From NCBI GenBank assembly GCA_039583875.1, contig CM077162.1, forward strand, positions 167,109,220-167,173,219: a stretch of 64,000 nucleotides of DNA, written 5' to 3'. Positions within the stretch are counted from its first letter, which is position 1, and every line of letters begins with the position of its first letter. Both the position numbers and the translations under genes were made by a program. The notes under the pieces were generated by a model that searched no databases, was not told the origin of the DNA, and saw nothing but the letters and a program-made list of their open reading frames with translations. Shown piece by piece: positions 43,901-55,100 of the stretch. The stretch comes from Platanthera guangdongensis. Taxonomy: Eukaryota; Streptophyta; Magnoliopsida; Asparagales; Orchidaceae.

Positions 43901-45036
43901 GCAGAAAAATCACTTTGCGGTGGCGGGCGCACAGCATTCGATGGATTGCTCCACGAAAAATTCGGATGATTTCTTAACGCAGGATTATAACTATTCGGAA
44001 AATTAAAACCAGGAGGATGATAATTCGCAGCAGAAAAATTATTAAAAGCAGTTCTAGGCATATTATTTACATAATCCAAATGTTCAGCGGGAGGAGTTGC
44101 AGATTCCCATACCTGAGGGGCGGAGGCAGCAGTCATCTCCGTAATTTTTTTGCTTAATATTTCAACTTGCAGTGCGAGTTGTGAGACGTTGTCCACTTCA
44201 AAGAGACCTGCAGGTTTGTTTGGGCGGGACCTAGGCACATTCCACTGGTAAGTGTTCATGGCCATGTCTTCAAACAGCTCAAGAGCTGCTTCCGGGGTCT
44301 TATGGTTTAAAGTACCGCCAGAAGCTGCGTCTATCATTTGCTTCGTGCTTTGATTTAGCCCATTATAAAACGTCTGCACCTGCAACCATACAGGCAGAGC
44401 GTGATGTGGGCATCGTCTTAATAATTCTTTAAATCTTTCCCAGGTTTCGTAAAGGGTCTCAGAGTCTATCTGTCCAAAGGCAGAAATGTCATTCCTAAGT
44501 TTAGCTGTTTTAGCAGGCGGAAAATACTTGGCCAAAAATTTTTCAGTTAATTGCGTCCAAGTAGTTATGCTATTTTTAGGAAGGGTGTTCAGCCACTGCT
44601 TAGCCTTAATTCTAAGAGAGAAAGGAAATAATATTAGCCTAATAGCATCATTTGTGACACCATTTATCTTGAAGGTGTCACAAATCTCAAGAAAGCTGGC
44701 TATGTGTGCGTTCGGGTCTTCATCTTGAAGCCCGTCAAATTGCACATACTGCTGCACCATTTGAATTATGCTAGGCTTCAGTTCAAAATTATTATTATTT
44801 ATTGCAGGGCGAACTATACTCGTTTCTGTACCCTCGAGATTTGGTCGTGCATAATAGGACATAGGCCTTTGCATGACTTCCTCCACATTGGGTTTTGCCA
44901 TTCTTAAGGTAGAAAATGACTCGGAATCCTCAACCGGCACTTGGGTAGTAGGGCCTTGAAATCGCGATCTTCTCCGAAGAGTACGCTCAATTTCGTGGTC
45001 CAGGTCCAAAGTAACCGACGGACTACCGCGGGTCAT
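40993..45036 (-). CDS. gag-pol: Athila Gag-protease-RT-RNase H polyprotein (1347 aa)
   Basis: Starts at ATG 45,036 (MTRGSPSVTLDLDHEIERT). Gag covers about residues 45-300 (DEDPNAHIASFLEIC, FPFSLRIKAKQWLNTLP, YFPPAKTAKLRNDI), then a Pro-rich linker to 395. Protease is near 620-720: ALADLGASINLMPLS, with D-L-G as in Athila, and GRPFLATSRAIID. RT is about 960-1180: WRMCIDYRKLND, FCFLDGLSGY-like block at 1031-1041, MPFGLCNAPATFQ, catalytic FMDDFSV at 1098. RNase H is 1240-1340: MCDASSYAVGAVLG, TTTEKELLAVVFA, FTDHSALKYL. It ends at a TGA that is the only break in an otherwise complete gag-pol. Two short internal duplications lie in the linkers (471-497 and about 756-815). Confidence 0.95.
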   Translation of the reverse strand: MTRGSPSVTLDLDHEIERTLRRRSRFQGPTTQVPVEDSESFSTLRMAKPNVEEVMQRPMSYYARPNLEGTETSIVRPAINNNNFELKPSIIQMVQQYVQFDGLQDEDPNAHIASFLEICDTFKINGVTNDAIRLILFPFSLRIKAKQWLNTLPKNSITTWTQLTEKFLAKYFPPAKTAKLRNDISAFGQIDSETLYETWERFKELLRRCPHHALPVWLQVQTFYNGLNQSTKQMIDAASGGTLNHKTPEAALELFEDMAMNTYQWNVPRSRPNKPAGLFEVDNVSQLALQVEILSKKITEMTAASAPQVWESATPPAEHLDYVNNMPRTAFNNFSAANYHPPGFNFPNSYNPALRNHPNFSWSNPSNAVRPPPQSDFSAPPPPPPQSFPKPPNLEEVFSKYMNANDATIRTLTGSVKNLENQVGQLAKIISERPVGSLPSNTEPNPREQAKAITLRSGKKVPGMVSEEPEASSAPVFKNQSSAPVFENQSSVPLLKIPSSAEEIITPIVEKEFTPPPTFKNNPSPPYPSELNKQRQDDQYTRFLEMFKQIHVNLPFHEAISQMPKYAKYLKDLLTNKKKLENLSHVTLNAACSAVLTNGLPKKISDPGSFSIPCVFGDLFVKHALADLGASINLMPLSLFKKLGIGSLNPTRMSIQLADRSVKYPLGIVEDVLVKVDKFIFPVDFVILDIEEDVEVPLILGRPFLATSRAIIDVSNGKLFLRVGDDEVTFSITPSMKNTLANDDSCFFMDTISEESFSPTSDFDKEFSNFCSSPTLPTESLHLSEESSTRYSDFEKEFFDFCSSSTFPTESLHEASMAASNTPFNFTYKKVYEDIVFEKEQISKTSYDDPPTLELKELPEHLQYAFLEKDSKLPVIISAYLTDAQKNKLLSILQKHRQAIAWQISDIKGISPSFCTHKILMEDNSRNSIQPQRRINPNMKDVVKGEVMKLLDAGIIYPISDSKWVSPVQVVPKKGGITVVSNENNELIPTRTVTGWRMCIDYRKLNDATRKDHFPLPFIDQILERLSGHSFYCFLDGLSGYLQIPISPEDQEKTTFTCPFGTFAYRRMPFGLCNAPATFQRCMLAIFDKYVESIMEVFMDDFSVFGNSFDSCLENLEKVLERCEETNLALNWEKCHFMVREGLVLGHKISERGIEVDVAKIEVIEKLPPPTNIKVIRSFLGHAGFYRRFIKDFSKITKPLTYLLEKDAPFIFDDLCLAAFNLIKEKLVNAPIMIAPVWDLPFEIMCDASSYAVGAVLGQRISKNFHPIYYASKTLTSAQENYTTTEKELLAVVFAFDKFRPYITLSKIIVFTDHSALKYLLSKTDAKPRLIRWVLLLQEFDLEIRDK

Positions 45037-45704
45037 ACACTAGAAGAAAAGAGGAGAAGCAAGACTAAAAAGTAAAAAAAAAAAGCTAATGAAGTTGGAA
45101 AAGTTTTTTTTTTTTGAAATAGATTTTTTTATATTTTAACTCCCGAACTTCCCAAGGGCTACCCGGTGAAGGGTTCGCAAGGTACTAGACAAGATAGTGG
45201 CATTTAGAGCCACTTTGCCCTTTTCGAGAGAGTTAGGTGGTGTAGAAAATTTTGTGATGTGGGTTTCTATTACGAATGCGGCAATTAAAATCCAGCCACT
45301 TATCTCTGTGCGAGTAGGCGGAAATGAAAAGCTATACTCACGCACTCGTCAGAAAATTAAAACACACCCACTCGACAGAAAGTAAACACACTCTACTGAA
45401 ATAAAGCCTGCCAAATAACTCAAGTGAGTAGGCGGAAAAATAAAATACGCACACTTGCTTGAAATAAACCAGCCAATTAACTCAAGTGAGTAGGCGGAAA
45501 AAATAAAAGATACGCACACTTGCGTGAAATAAACCAGCCAATTAACTCAAGTGAGTAGGCGGAAAAATTAAAAATACGCACACTTAACAAAATCCAGCCA
45601 TTTAACTCAAGTGAGTAAGCGGAATAAATTTAAGAAGGAGGCTGAGAAAGAGAAGTGATAAAATTAATATATTCGCGTTTTCAATTTATCAACAGGCGTT
45701 GCTT
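45037..45704 (-). other. Leader of Athila element with repeats
   Basis: Non-coding leader between primer site and gag. It has about four repeats of roughly 62 bp (plus strand: AACTCAAGTGAGTAGGCGGAA...ATACGCACACTTG) at 45,410-45,630. A related CCGCCTACTCGTTTGAGTAGG series is found in the Athila-like LTR at 62,680-62,945. Confidence 0.8.
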
Positions 45705-45722
45705 CCCCGGCAACGGCGCCAA
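45698..45722 (-). other. Primer binding site (tRNA-Asp type)
   Basis: On the minus strand, TGGCGCCGTTGCCGGGGAAG begins five bases after the LTR end. This is the usual Athila primer site, complementary to the 3' end of a tRNA (generally given as tRNA-Asp). Confidence 0.9.
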
Positions 45723-45727
45723 AAACT

Positions 45728-47483
45728 TGATTGTCTCTGAGATATCTGCAAAGAGAAAATACCAAACTAACAATTCATCAAGGCAAGTATACCTATCGAA
45801 ATGCAGCTAGGGGACACAAGTGTCGTATTGAAATCCGGGAACAGTTGAGTAAGCTTACTCACACGAAATCTATTATTTTATCGACGGCAAAATAAGGTTT
45901 GGCTAAATGTACTAAAAGAAGAGAACTACTTGTATGAACAGATAAAGAGAGCTAAAAGAGCGATTAACTTAAGCTTAGTAACGATGAAGGGAAAATGCAC
46001 TCGATCAGAAATCACCTCGGCAAGAGTGGTTAGAAAAATACGATAAATAAACCTAAGCTAATTAGGGTAAAGGTCTTTGACCGTGGAGGTTCCATGAATA
46101 TTGACACGCTTCTCTCGAAGGCCGTGCCTAACTGAGTTTAGGAAGGTCCGACCGACTTTCGCCTAAATCGGAGGCCTAAAACTCGCTTTACGCGGTGAAC
46201 CCCTCTAATGGATTTTACTCCAATCCGGGAGATTTGAACGTCTGCCTCTCTCGAGGGGTGCGAACAACTCCCTTTACTCTTGAGTGCTCATTTCAAACCT
46301 TCGGCCTCTCGGCTAGCCCAGAATGAAAGCAAAGGTGGAGAGTATATATCGATAATATACCTCCAACCCGTGATAAATCAAGAGTAATTCAAAGCTAAAC
46401 CCTAAAAGAAAAGGTAAAATTCAAAGCATCATAACCTAATCACTCGAACCTCGGATCAATTAGATCGAGTACATAGAGGATTAGTTAATCATGGTGAGGT
46501 GGAAGAGGGAGATGAGTAGAAGAAAAATACTGAAATAGAGCAGGAACGAAAAAGAAAACAACACTTTTTATTAAGAGAAACAGTGATCTGCAGCTTGAAA
46601 ATGAGAGATTACAAGAACATGAAAAGGAAACTACACTATCATTAGCGTCATACTACAGAAAGAAGCTAGGAGCTAATACAGGAAAAGCATAAAGCTAGAG
46701 CTACGAACTAGAAATGAAAATACATGCTTAAAAGTTCAGAAAAACAAAGGACAGAACCTCCCCTCTCAAAGCGAAAAGTTGTCCTAAAACCCCTGGAGTT
46801 GGGCTCTATTTATAGAATTTTTCGGGTCGGGTCACGCCCCCCTGTCACGCCCTGGTCGGGCGTGACCCTGGGGCGTGACACATTCGGCGCGACTTTTTCG
46901 GGCAGGAATTGAATTCTGACGGAGTTGTTGCGGTACACGCCTACCGGTCACGCCCTGGTAGGGCGTGACCCTGGGGCGTGTTCTTTGCGGCGTGACTTTG
47001 GGAGCTGAAATTGAATGCTGGAGGTGACGGGCGGAATTGCTGAAGTACACGCCCATATGTCACGCCCGGGTCAGGCGTGACCCTGGGGCGTGACAATTTC
47101 GGTGCGGCGGTGGAGCGGGAAAGACGAGCGCGCTGCGGCGATTCCTCGGAACCTGGGGACACGCCTATAGTACACGCCCGTGTCGGATGTGTCACGGGCG
47201 TGACCGAGGGCGTGTACACTAAGTTTCCATGGAATGCAGATTCGGACCAATTGCTTCATTCCTCTGGGTTACACGCCCTAGGTACACGCCCTGGTAGGGC
47301 GTGACCTTGGGGCGTGTCACAGCAAAATTCGGCTGAAAGCCGTGAAAACCTGCAAAAAGCAGAAAAAATGCATTAGCGACAAAAATATATACAAAGGGGA
47401 ATCAAAACAAGTACTTTACAAGACATGATTGGCTTTAAAACCCCGAAAATATCCTAATAAAATTGACTACAAACGTATTATCA
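45728..47483 (-). repeat. 5' LTR of Athila element
   Basis: Nearly identical to 35,908-37,664. It holds the promoter for the element's RNA: minus-strand TATAAATAG at 46,807-46,815 with the hairpin array (46,830-47,325) directly upstream. Confidence 0.95.
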
Positions 47484-48542
47484 GCCGCCCCCTAGCGGGC
47501 GGCCTGGGCGGACTCCAGGGGGAGTCCGCCCGGCGGGCCTGGCCGCCCCCTTGCGGGCGGCCTGGGCGGACTCCGGGTGGAGTCCGCCCGGCTGGCGGGC
47601 AGAGGCCGCCCCGGGCGGGCGGCCTGGGCGGACTCCGGGTGGAGTCCGCCCGGCTGGAGCCGGGGCCGCCCCCTAGTGGGCGGCCTGGGCGGACTCCGGG
47701 TGGAGTCCGCCCGGCTGGAGCCGGGGCCGCCCCCTTGCGGGCGGCCAGGGCGGACTCCGGGTGGAGTCCGCCCGGCTGGAGCCGGGGCCGCCCCCTTGCG
47801 GGCGGCCTGGGCGGACTCCGGGTGGAGTCCGCCCGGCTGGAGCCGGGGCCGCCCCCTTGCGGGCGGCCTGGGCGGACTCCGGGTGGAGTCCGCCCGGCTG
47901 GAGCCGGGGCCGCCCCCTTGCGGGCGGCCTGGGCGGACTCCGGGTGGAGTCCGCCCGGCTGGAGCCGGGGCCGCCCCCTTGCGGGCGGCCTGGGCGGACT
48001 CCGGGTGGAGTCCGCCCGGCTGGAGCCGGGGCCGCCCCCTTGCGGGCGGCCTGGGCGGACTCCAGGGGGAGTCCGCCCAGCGGGCCTGGCCGCCCCCTTG
48101 CGGGCGGCCTGGGCGGACTCCGGGTGGAGTCCGCCCGGCTGGCGGGCAGAGGCCGCCCCGGGTGGGCGGCCTCGGCGGACGGCGGCAGGAGGCCGCCGCC
48201 CCTTGGGCAGCAGGGAGGTCGCCCCTGGCGGGCGTCCTCGGCGGACGGTGGTAGGAGACCACCGCCCCTTGGGAGAAATAGGAGGCCGCTCCTGGGAATG
48301 CTGTTGGCGGACTCCTGCAAGGAAAAGCACTGCATGATTAGCGGACCTGACCGCATGTCCCGCGAGGGTGAGCCATGGGAATAGCTCGCCGTCCCGCAGG
48401 GCACGCGGTTGCTAGGAGACCTAGGCGGATAGGGAAGACTGTCCGCCTACGCTGGGACCCATCGCGATCGAAAGGGACAATCTAAGGGTCACGATGAGCC
48501 AGCTGGCCACCTTGGGAAGGATCGCTGATTTCTGGGTTAACA
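47484..48542 (-). repeat. 5' LTR of gag-only element, outer piece
   Basis: Resumes at GCCGC after the Athila insertion with about 11 of the 61-bp units (to about 48,150), then unique LTR sequence ending GGGTTAACA. It matches 29,995-31,049 closely. AAAAT follows as the target duplication. Confidence 0.93.
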
Positions 48543-48547
48543 AAAAT

Positions 48548-50447
48548 GTTACTTTTTTTATATACTGTTCTAACTTATATTTATTTTATTTTCCAGAAAA
48601 TTACAGAAAAAGTCGAAATATTCAAAGTACATGCCCGTGTCGATTTGGTCACGCCCGTGACTTGGGCGTGTCACTTTGATGCCCTTGGAAAACTGCTGCC
48701 AGTCGAGAATTCATGAAAATAAAGAGTAAACACGCCCGTGTCCAGACTTACACGCCCGTGTCAATTCTGACTCGACACATAACGCCTCCAGTCTGACTCG
48801 ACACTCGACGCCTTCGTCGGGCACACCTTCCTGACACACCCGTGTCATTCGGCGCACGCCCGTGACCGACTCAAATTTTACAGACAAGACGCCGCCAGCG
48901 AGGCAAGGATTCGACGCCTTGTCCAGTCACACCCCGCATACACGCCCGTACGTGTCATTTCGACATGCCCGTGACCGCCACGTGTGTACAACCTGTATTC
49001 GTCGACGATAGGTCCTACCACAGCCAGGTCAGCAGAAGTCAAGGTCAACAAGTAAAGACAAAAGTCAACATCAGCGCGCAAGACCATAGAAGGCCTGAGC
49101 GAGTATGGCGAGCTCCCCTCGCATACTCGCCAGGTAGGCGACTAGACGAGATACTTGTCCGGCCCGTGCGAGTTCCTCCTGGAAGTCGCCTAGTCGCCAG
49201 GGGTGGGATATAAATATGACCCCCCCCCCTCCTTGGATTTTCCTATAAATAGGACCCCAGGGGTACGAGGTGAGGCACTGGAAATCCTCTGCAGGATATT
49301 CGCGAGCCTCATTTTTGGGATACTAGCCAAGCCTTTGGATTCCATTTCCTTAGAGACCAAGTCGCGATCTTGCGACTTCTTCATCAGCTAGCCTCCCTCG
49401 TACCCAGTTCGACCATCTTTGATTGAGAAGGGGTTGCTCCTTTCAAGCATTCGGGTACGTGGTGGGACCTTCCTGCCGCAACATCTGGGGTCCTGTTTGA
49501 CTTGGTTCTTCATCCTCATCACCCTAGCCGTCCGATCTTGCCCCTGAGCCGGTAACCTTAGGCGGCATTGGTCCCAATTCTGAGGTTGAGATTTTTCCTG
49601 GCTTCAACAACGTGGACTTCCAGAAGCTTCCAGAAAAAATGCCAGCTCACGAATTTTCGGCTTTGCTTGCACGCCAGTACCGACATGCCCCCTACACGTC
49701 CGTGACCAGGGCGTGTAATCCCATTTTTTGACTGTAAAAGCAGTTTGCTGTAAAGGTCAAGGGTTCACTTTTTTGAGCCATTTTGCTTAGGGTAGGACTG
49801 TTAGGGTTCTCTTCCATGCTTTGTAAGGAGAATTTTCTCCTCCCCTCTTTAGTATTTGTTTTAGTTTTTTTTGTTACTCTTTTTTGTCTTAATAAAATAT
49901 GTGTTTTTTCCTCCTTATATTGTATGGATTTCATTTGAGAACCCCACTCTAAGTGATCATTTGTATCTTCTTTTTATGTTTTCTAATTTTTTTTGTTTAC
50001 TTAATTCTATAGTAGTTTTTCTCTTAGTTCTTAGTATTGTTATGATAGCTTCTTTTACTTTTCCCATAGTTTTGTTTAGGTTTAGTTTTTTTGTGTGCTC
50101 TATATTAATTTTTATAAATTTGTAAAAACATTTTTAAGTGGTTTTATTTTTCTTTAACTTAGATTTTCTTTTTTAGGTTGTCAATCTTTTTGTTCTTTTT
50201 TTTACTTTATTTTCAATTTTAACTCACTTTTATGAAGTTATAATAATGGATTTATAATTATTTTAATTTTTCTAGCACTTTGTTTTTTTACTTTTATTTT
50301 GAAAAACTTTGCTTCTTTTATTTTTATTTTATCTTTTTAAGCTTTTTTAGCATATTCTAACGGTAGAAATGTAATTGTTTTAATTTTTCGATCACTTTGT
50401 TTTTCTCCTTTTTTTGTGTGCATGTATAAGATAGATTTTATTGTTTT
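48548..50447 (+). repeat. Middle piece of the Athila-like 5' LTR, with promoter
   Basis: CACGCCCGTG/GGGCGTG palindromes cluster at 48,630-48,990 and again at 49,683-49,720. A TATA box TATAAATAG is at 49,244-49,252. Polyadenylation-like CTTAATAAAATATG is at about 49,888. The final 500 bp are T-rich. No gene is present; the T-rich open frames are composition. Confidence 0.8.
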
Positions 50448-51960
50448 TGAAAGTGCAGCTAGATCTGATATACTTTAGAGGGGGGTGAATAGAGTATATG
50501 GTGCTTTGAGTCTTTTTACAACAATTGTTGTAATAAGAGTGAGCAGGGAAGCAGTAATAAATCTAATCACAGAACTAAGTTAATGAAAAACTAATCACAG
50601 AAGAATCAAGGCCAGAAACAAAAATAAAGACAAGCAAAACCAGAAGACATAAGGAAATATAGTGGTTCCCCTAAACTTGGGTACATCCACTCTTCTACCA
50701 CTCTAGGTAGGAATCCACTGCAGGATGAGTTGATCAGGTGTCCTGGGCACCAATGAGCTTTTGATAAGGTGCTCAAAAACCAGATCAGATTTTTTGATCA
50801 GGTGTCTTGCCACCAATGAGCTTTTGACAAGATGCTCAAATACCAAGCTCAAACTTTTGAAGGGAGTTTGAGAAACCCTTTACAGAGAGGGGGTGAGAGA
50901 GTGATGGAAGTCTTCTCTTTCTCAAACAACTGAGAAGACTATGTGGATTGTTGATGTCAAAGCTCCCCCTGAGTCCTTGAGATCTTCAGGAAGAAAAGCT
51001 TTGCTGTAGGGTGATAGGCCTTCAAAGATTGAACTCCAGCAATAGCTGATTTCAGCAATGACTGAAATGTTGAATGTCTGGAGTCTTGAAATATGTTGGC
51101 CTTGAACTCTTGAAAACTAAAGAGATCTGAAGATTTCAGAGAAGGTTGATCTCCTTGGATGAGTGTTCTTGAGAATTCTTTGAGACAAAATATTTTGTTG
51201 AAGATTATTGATGTTTGTCTGTGTGTCTGTGTTTTTCTGTAATCTGTCTATTTTGATTCAAAAATTCTTCTCTTTTATTCTCTGGTACCGAACACAACAT
51301 TCTCTGAGAAGAATAGTCGTTCGTCTGCATTAATTGCATCCTTAATTGCAAAATCTCTTCTGGAGGAAAGTCCATAGAAATATTCCTTGAAACTTGGTCC
51401 AGAAATGAATGGAAACGGCTAGGAAATCTTCAGAATTAATTGCAGAATAACTCCTTAACTGATTTGAATTTGAGTCTAGAAACATCCTTGAAGTTATCTG
51501 AAAACGTCGAACTGAGCTCTGCTATCGTCGAACTGAGCTCAGCGATCAGGAAATATACAGCAGTAAAATATCGTCGATCTGAGCTCAAAGATCGTCGAAC
51601 TGAGCTCAGAGATAGAAATCCAATGCTGAGTCAAGATCATCGACCTGAGCTCACCGATCGTCGAATGAAGTTCGACGATATGATGAAGTTGAGCTCAGCG
51701 ATCGTCGAATGGAGTTCGACGATCTGTCGAAGTTGAGCTAGATGATCGTCGATCGTAGTTCGACGAATCGTCGTGCTGAGCTCGATGACATGACTTAGTT
51801 TCCAAACAGAAAATCCTGGTCTTGAGGGCAGCTTCCAAACCTAGACTTCTAACCCTTAGACTCAATTCTAATTGACATTTAGGACTATACAGGAGGTCAC
51901 ACATTTGTTTCCTAGAGATATAGTGATCCTGACCCAAATTAGTAATAGGGTGTTCCAACA
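50448..51960 (-). repeat. 3' LTR of SIRE-like copia element
   Basis: On the element strand it begins TGTTGGAACACCC and ends GCTGCACTTTCA. The GATCGTCGAAC/GAGCTC motif array lies at 51,507-51,790, that is 170-450 bp into the LTR. Confidence 0.94.
51507..51790. repeat. CGTCGAAC/GTTCGACGATC array in copia LTR
   Basis: Over ten copies of CGTCGAACTGAGCTC, GATCGTCGAAT and GTTCGACGAT in both orientations. The sister LTR carries the same array at 62,152-62,435. The word is the same as in the gypsy LTR at 183-590. Confidence 0.9.
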
Positions 51961-51970
51961 ATCTCCCCCT
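51961..51970 (-). other. Polypurine tract of SIRE-like element
   Basis: AGGGGGAGAT on the minus strand, directly before the 3' LTR start TGTTGG. Confidence 0.85.
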
Positions 51971-52125
51971 ATTTGGGTTAGGATTACTATTTACAGACAT
52001 TGGAAAAATTAAAAAATAACATACAAGCAGCATAACAGAAAAGCAACAAACTAGACACTGCAGAACCACAGAGATATATAACATCCCAGATAGTAAGAGA
52101 TCACAGAGAATGTCACCTTACATTG

Positions 52126-55100
52126 TCATTTCTTTTCCTTGCCCTTAACAAGTTTGATCTATCTGTTGGGATTGGGGGCTTCCTTCTTTGATCTGGTATC
52201 ATCTGCTGCACCTAAAGATGTTTGTTGTTTAGGCCTGGGAACCACAGCTTGAGGATGTAATTCCATATACCTGTCAGAATCAAAGAACTTGCTTGATGCA
52301 TATCTTTCTAGCTCTTTCTTTCTCTGTTCAGACATTGTTGAGATATTAGATGAATCTTTTCCTTGCTCTCTAGTCTTTTTGATCTGATCCAGTGCAGCTA
52401 GTTCTTTTAATCTTGCAGCCTAAGCAGCTGGATTGTTCTCAGGGTCCTCAAAAGGTATTGGGGGCTCATATCTGTTAGAGGGATTGTCTTGAGGAGGCCT
52501 GGATGACACAGTTTCTTTCAGCTTATAGGGAAAAGGACCAGATGTAGTATCAGTTGAAATTTGTCCTCCCCTAGAATATGGGTGTTGCGTTGACTATCCT
52601 TTGGAGTAGACTTGGAGATCTCTTTGATTTCCTCTGTATCCTCCTCTCCTGGATTGAGAACCCCTGGATTGGCTTCCCCTATTATAAGATCTAGCATGAG
52701 GCTGATAGGGGGCCTGACTTCTGGGTGGGGGTTGAGCTGCAGAGCTTCCACCTGCACCTGCATCAGGAGGAGGTGGTGGAGGAGGATGAGAGTGTTGGAA
52801 TTGAGAGGAACCCTTTTCATATTTTCTCTTCTTTTTCATTGCTTTCAGTTGGTTCTTGGAGTACTGCATTCAGTGCTCAGTGATAGGGCAGTCATGAAGA
52901 ATGTAGTATGGAATATCATTGTTATCTTTGACCTTAGCAGGAGGTACTCTCTTCATAGCTTTGCTCCTTGCCTTTCTTTTCCTGGCAATGGTAGCAGAAG
53001 AGTCATCAGAGTCTGTTCTGAACTCATCACTTTCAGAACTCTGGTCATCATACAAGGCATCAATTTTCTTCATTAAGTCCTTCTTGAGCTGTACAGAAGC
53101 AGATGAGGCAACAGAGGGTGTAGCAGCAGGTGTTGAAGTAGTAACAACAGTGACAGCAACAGATATTGAAGGTGTTGCAATTGGAGTAGAAGCGGTAACA
53201 ACAGCAGCAACAGATACTGGAGAAGTGACAACAGCAGTAACAACAGATTCACTAACAACAGCATCAACAGTAGAGATATCATCAGAAACTGCAGAAGGCT
53301 CAAACTCAGGTGCCTCTGACATAAGAATTTCCTTGGAAATTGGCTCAATAGCAGTTATAGAAATTTCAGTAGCAGTATTAACATTTTCAGCAGCAGTAGA
53401 GGCAACAATATCAGAAGCAACAATAATGCTTTCATCAGAAGAAGCAGCAGCAGACACTGAGTTGACAAAAGAGGTGATGATGCTTGGGTCACAGCAAGAA
53501 AATGGCACAAGGGCCTTGGATAGATCCTCTGGAGGCTGGACAGCAACGGGCTCTAGCAGACAGCTGAAATAAAACTGATCAAAGTTTGATAGCAAAGACC
53601 TGAGGTCTATTGCAAGGACTGCAACAGGAGGAATTTGTGATTGAGGCACAGCAACAGCAGCAAGAGCAGGAGCTGAAGAAGCAGCAATAACAGCAGCAGC
53701 AGCAGACAGGCTCACAGAAACATCAGCAACAGGAAGACGCACTTCATAGGGCATCTCCCCCTGCCTAGATTCAGACAAGGTTGGATCAAGAAACACTGCT
53801 GTAGGGGCTGCCTGAGGGATTAGGGATAAGAGCCTGGCAGAGAGAGCTGCCACTGATAGGTGTAGTGGAGCCAAGGAGGTCTCCAACAGAAGAGAGAGTC
53901 TGGGGGCAAGCAACTCATACAACCTGTCAGCAAGGGCTGGAAGGTCTACTTGCTCAAGGGTGACTGGAGCAGAGGTAGAAGATAGAGGAGCAGCTGAGGG
54001 TGAGGGTAGTGGAGAGCTGGAGAAAGGTGGAAGAGATGGCTGAGGTGTTGGTAAGGTGGATATGGAGGACAGTGGGAAGGAAATAGATGGGGTGAATGTG
54101 GGTTGGTCAATAATTTCTTGTAGAAGGTCTTGATAGGAAGTGGAGGATGAGGGTAGCTCAGGAGGAGAGGATGGTGAATCATCCATAAAGGAATCATCAA
54201 TTAGGGTGAAGGATGGAATAGAGGGTGATGAAGTGGCATCTGGTGGAGGGTAGGAGAATAATGGATGGAAGTGGTCTGCTGGTGTTGGAAGAATATGTAC
54301 TAGAGATGGTGTGGATGTTTGAGAGGGGCTGGAGATGATGATGGTGGATGGGGTTGGAATGGTAGAAGGTATGGGAAGAGATGGAATTGGAGGAGGATGA
54401 GGAGAGGCAACAACAGCAGCCAGGTCATCTGCAGGGGCAGAGACCTGTGGGGAAGTGACTCTGAGAGTCCTTGTGCCTGAAGGAGTGCTGGAGGAGGGCC
54501 TGCTGGGCTTGCTGATTTGTCTGTCCCACTTTCCAAAGAGGGCACAAGACAGTCTCTTGGAAGCATTGATATGGATTCTAGAGGAGACCAGCAAAGCAGG
54601 GCACCTGTGCTGCAGAAACACCCCAATAACCCTTCCAAAGTTGACAAAACTTTTGTTGATTTTCTTCTTGATAAGGTCAAAGAAGACTTCTCCCCAATTC
54701 ATATTTTTCCTGTCTACAAGGGCTCCCATGAGGCAGAGCTGATACCTTGAGATTGTATCATGGGTAGAGTGCTTAGCCAGTAGCACTTTCCCAACAACAT
54801 CTGTCATGAATCTGTATTCCACAGAAAGGTTCCTTTTGAAGAGCTTGCTAGTGTTGGCCTCTGAATGACCCATTATGGCAAGCAGTTCAATATACTCTTC
54901 TCCAGACAGGTCAGCAGTATCTTCACCATTTCTCAACTCAAAAACCTCTGATAAAATTGCTGGAGTTAGAGGTACCTGTGTGCCAGATATTGACCCAACA
55001 ATGGTGGAGTTGTCTTGATTGTGGGCAGTGTAGACCCATTCCTTGATCTCATCAGATGCAAGCTTGATCCTTGTGGTCATAATGGCAGTCAGGTTCTTCT

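Larger units (their letters stand above)
35908..47483 (-). mobile_element. Nearly intact Athila-type gypsy element (11.6 kb)
   Basis: Perfect target duplication GCCGC (35,903-35,907 and 47,484-47,488). LTRs 35,908-37,664 and 45,728-47,483 (1757 and 1756 bp) differ by only about a dozen bases by eye, so this is the youngest insertion in the window. On the minus strand: primer site, 0.7-kb leader, one gag-pol frame of about 1820 codons with a single stop, then 1.9 kb of AT-rich non-coding DNA. No env-like ORF is present. Confidence 0.96.
28939..48542 (-). mobile_element. Gag-only gypsy element (Tat-like), host of an Athila insertion
   Basis: Perfect target duplication AAAAT at 28,934-28,938 and 48,543-48,547. 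LTRs are 28,939-31,049 (2111 bp) and 34,852-35,907 plus 47,484-48,542 (2115 bp); they are very similar, so the insertion is recent. The internal domain of 3.8 kb encodes only Gag, on the minus strand. No protease, RT, RNase H or integrase remains or seems to have been interrupted, so it is a non-autonomous element (TR-GAG/LARD type) that needs proteins from a relative. Confidence 0.93.

Noticed and set aside
47429..48404. Long open frames on both strands (up to 302 codons) in the GC-rich array, and the same at 29,830-30,911
   Set aside because: They are by-products of the 61-bp minisatellite, which is almost free of stops in all frames; there is no domain and the frames mirror each other.
52919..53572. 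217-codon plus-strand ORF opposite the accessory ORF
   Set aside because: Antisense shadow of the Ser/Ala/Val-rich region of the minus-strand ORF.
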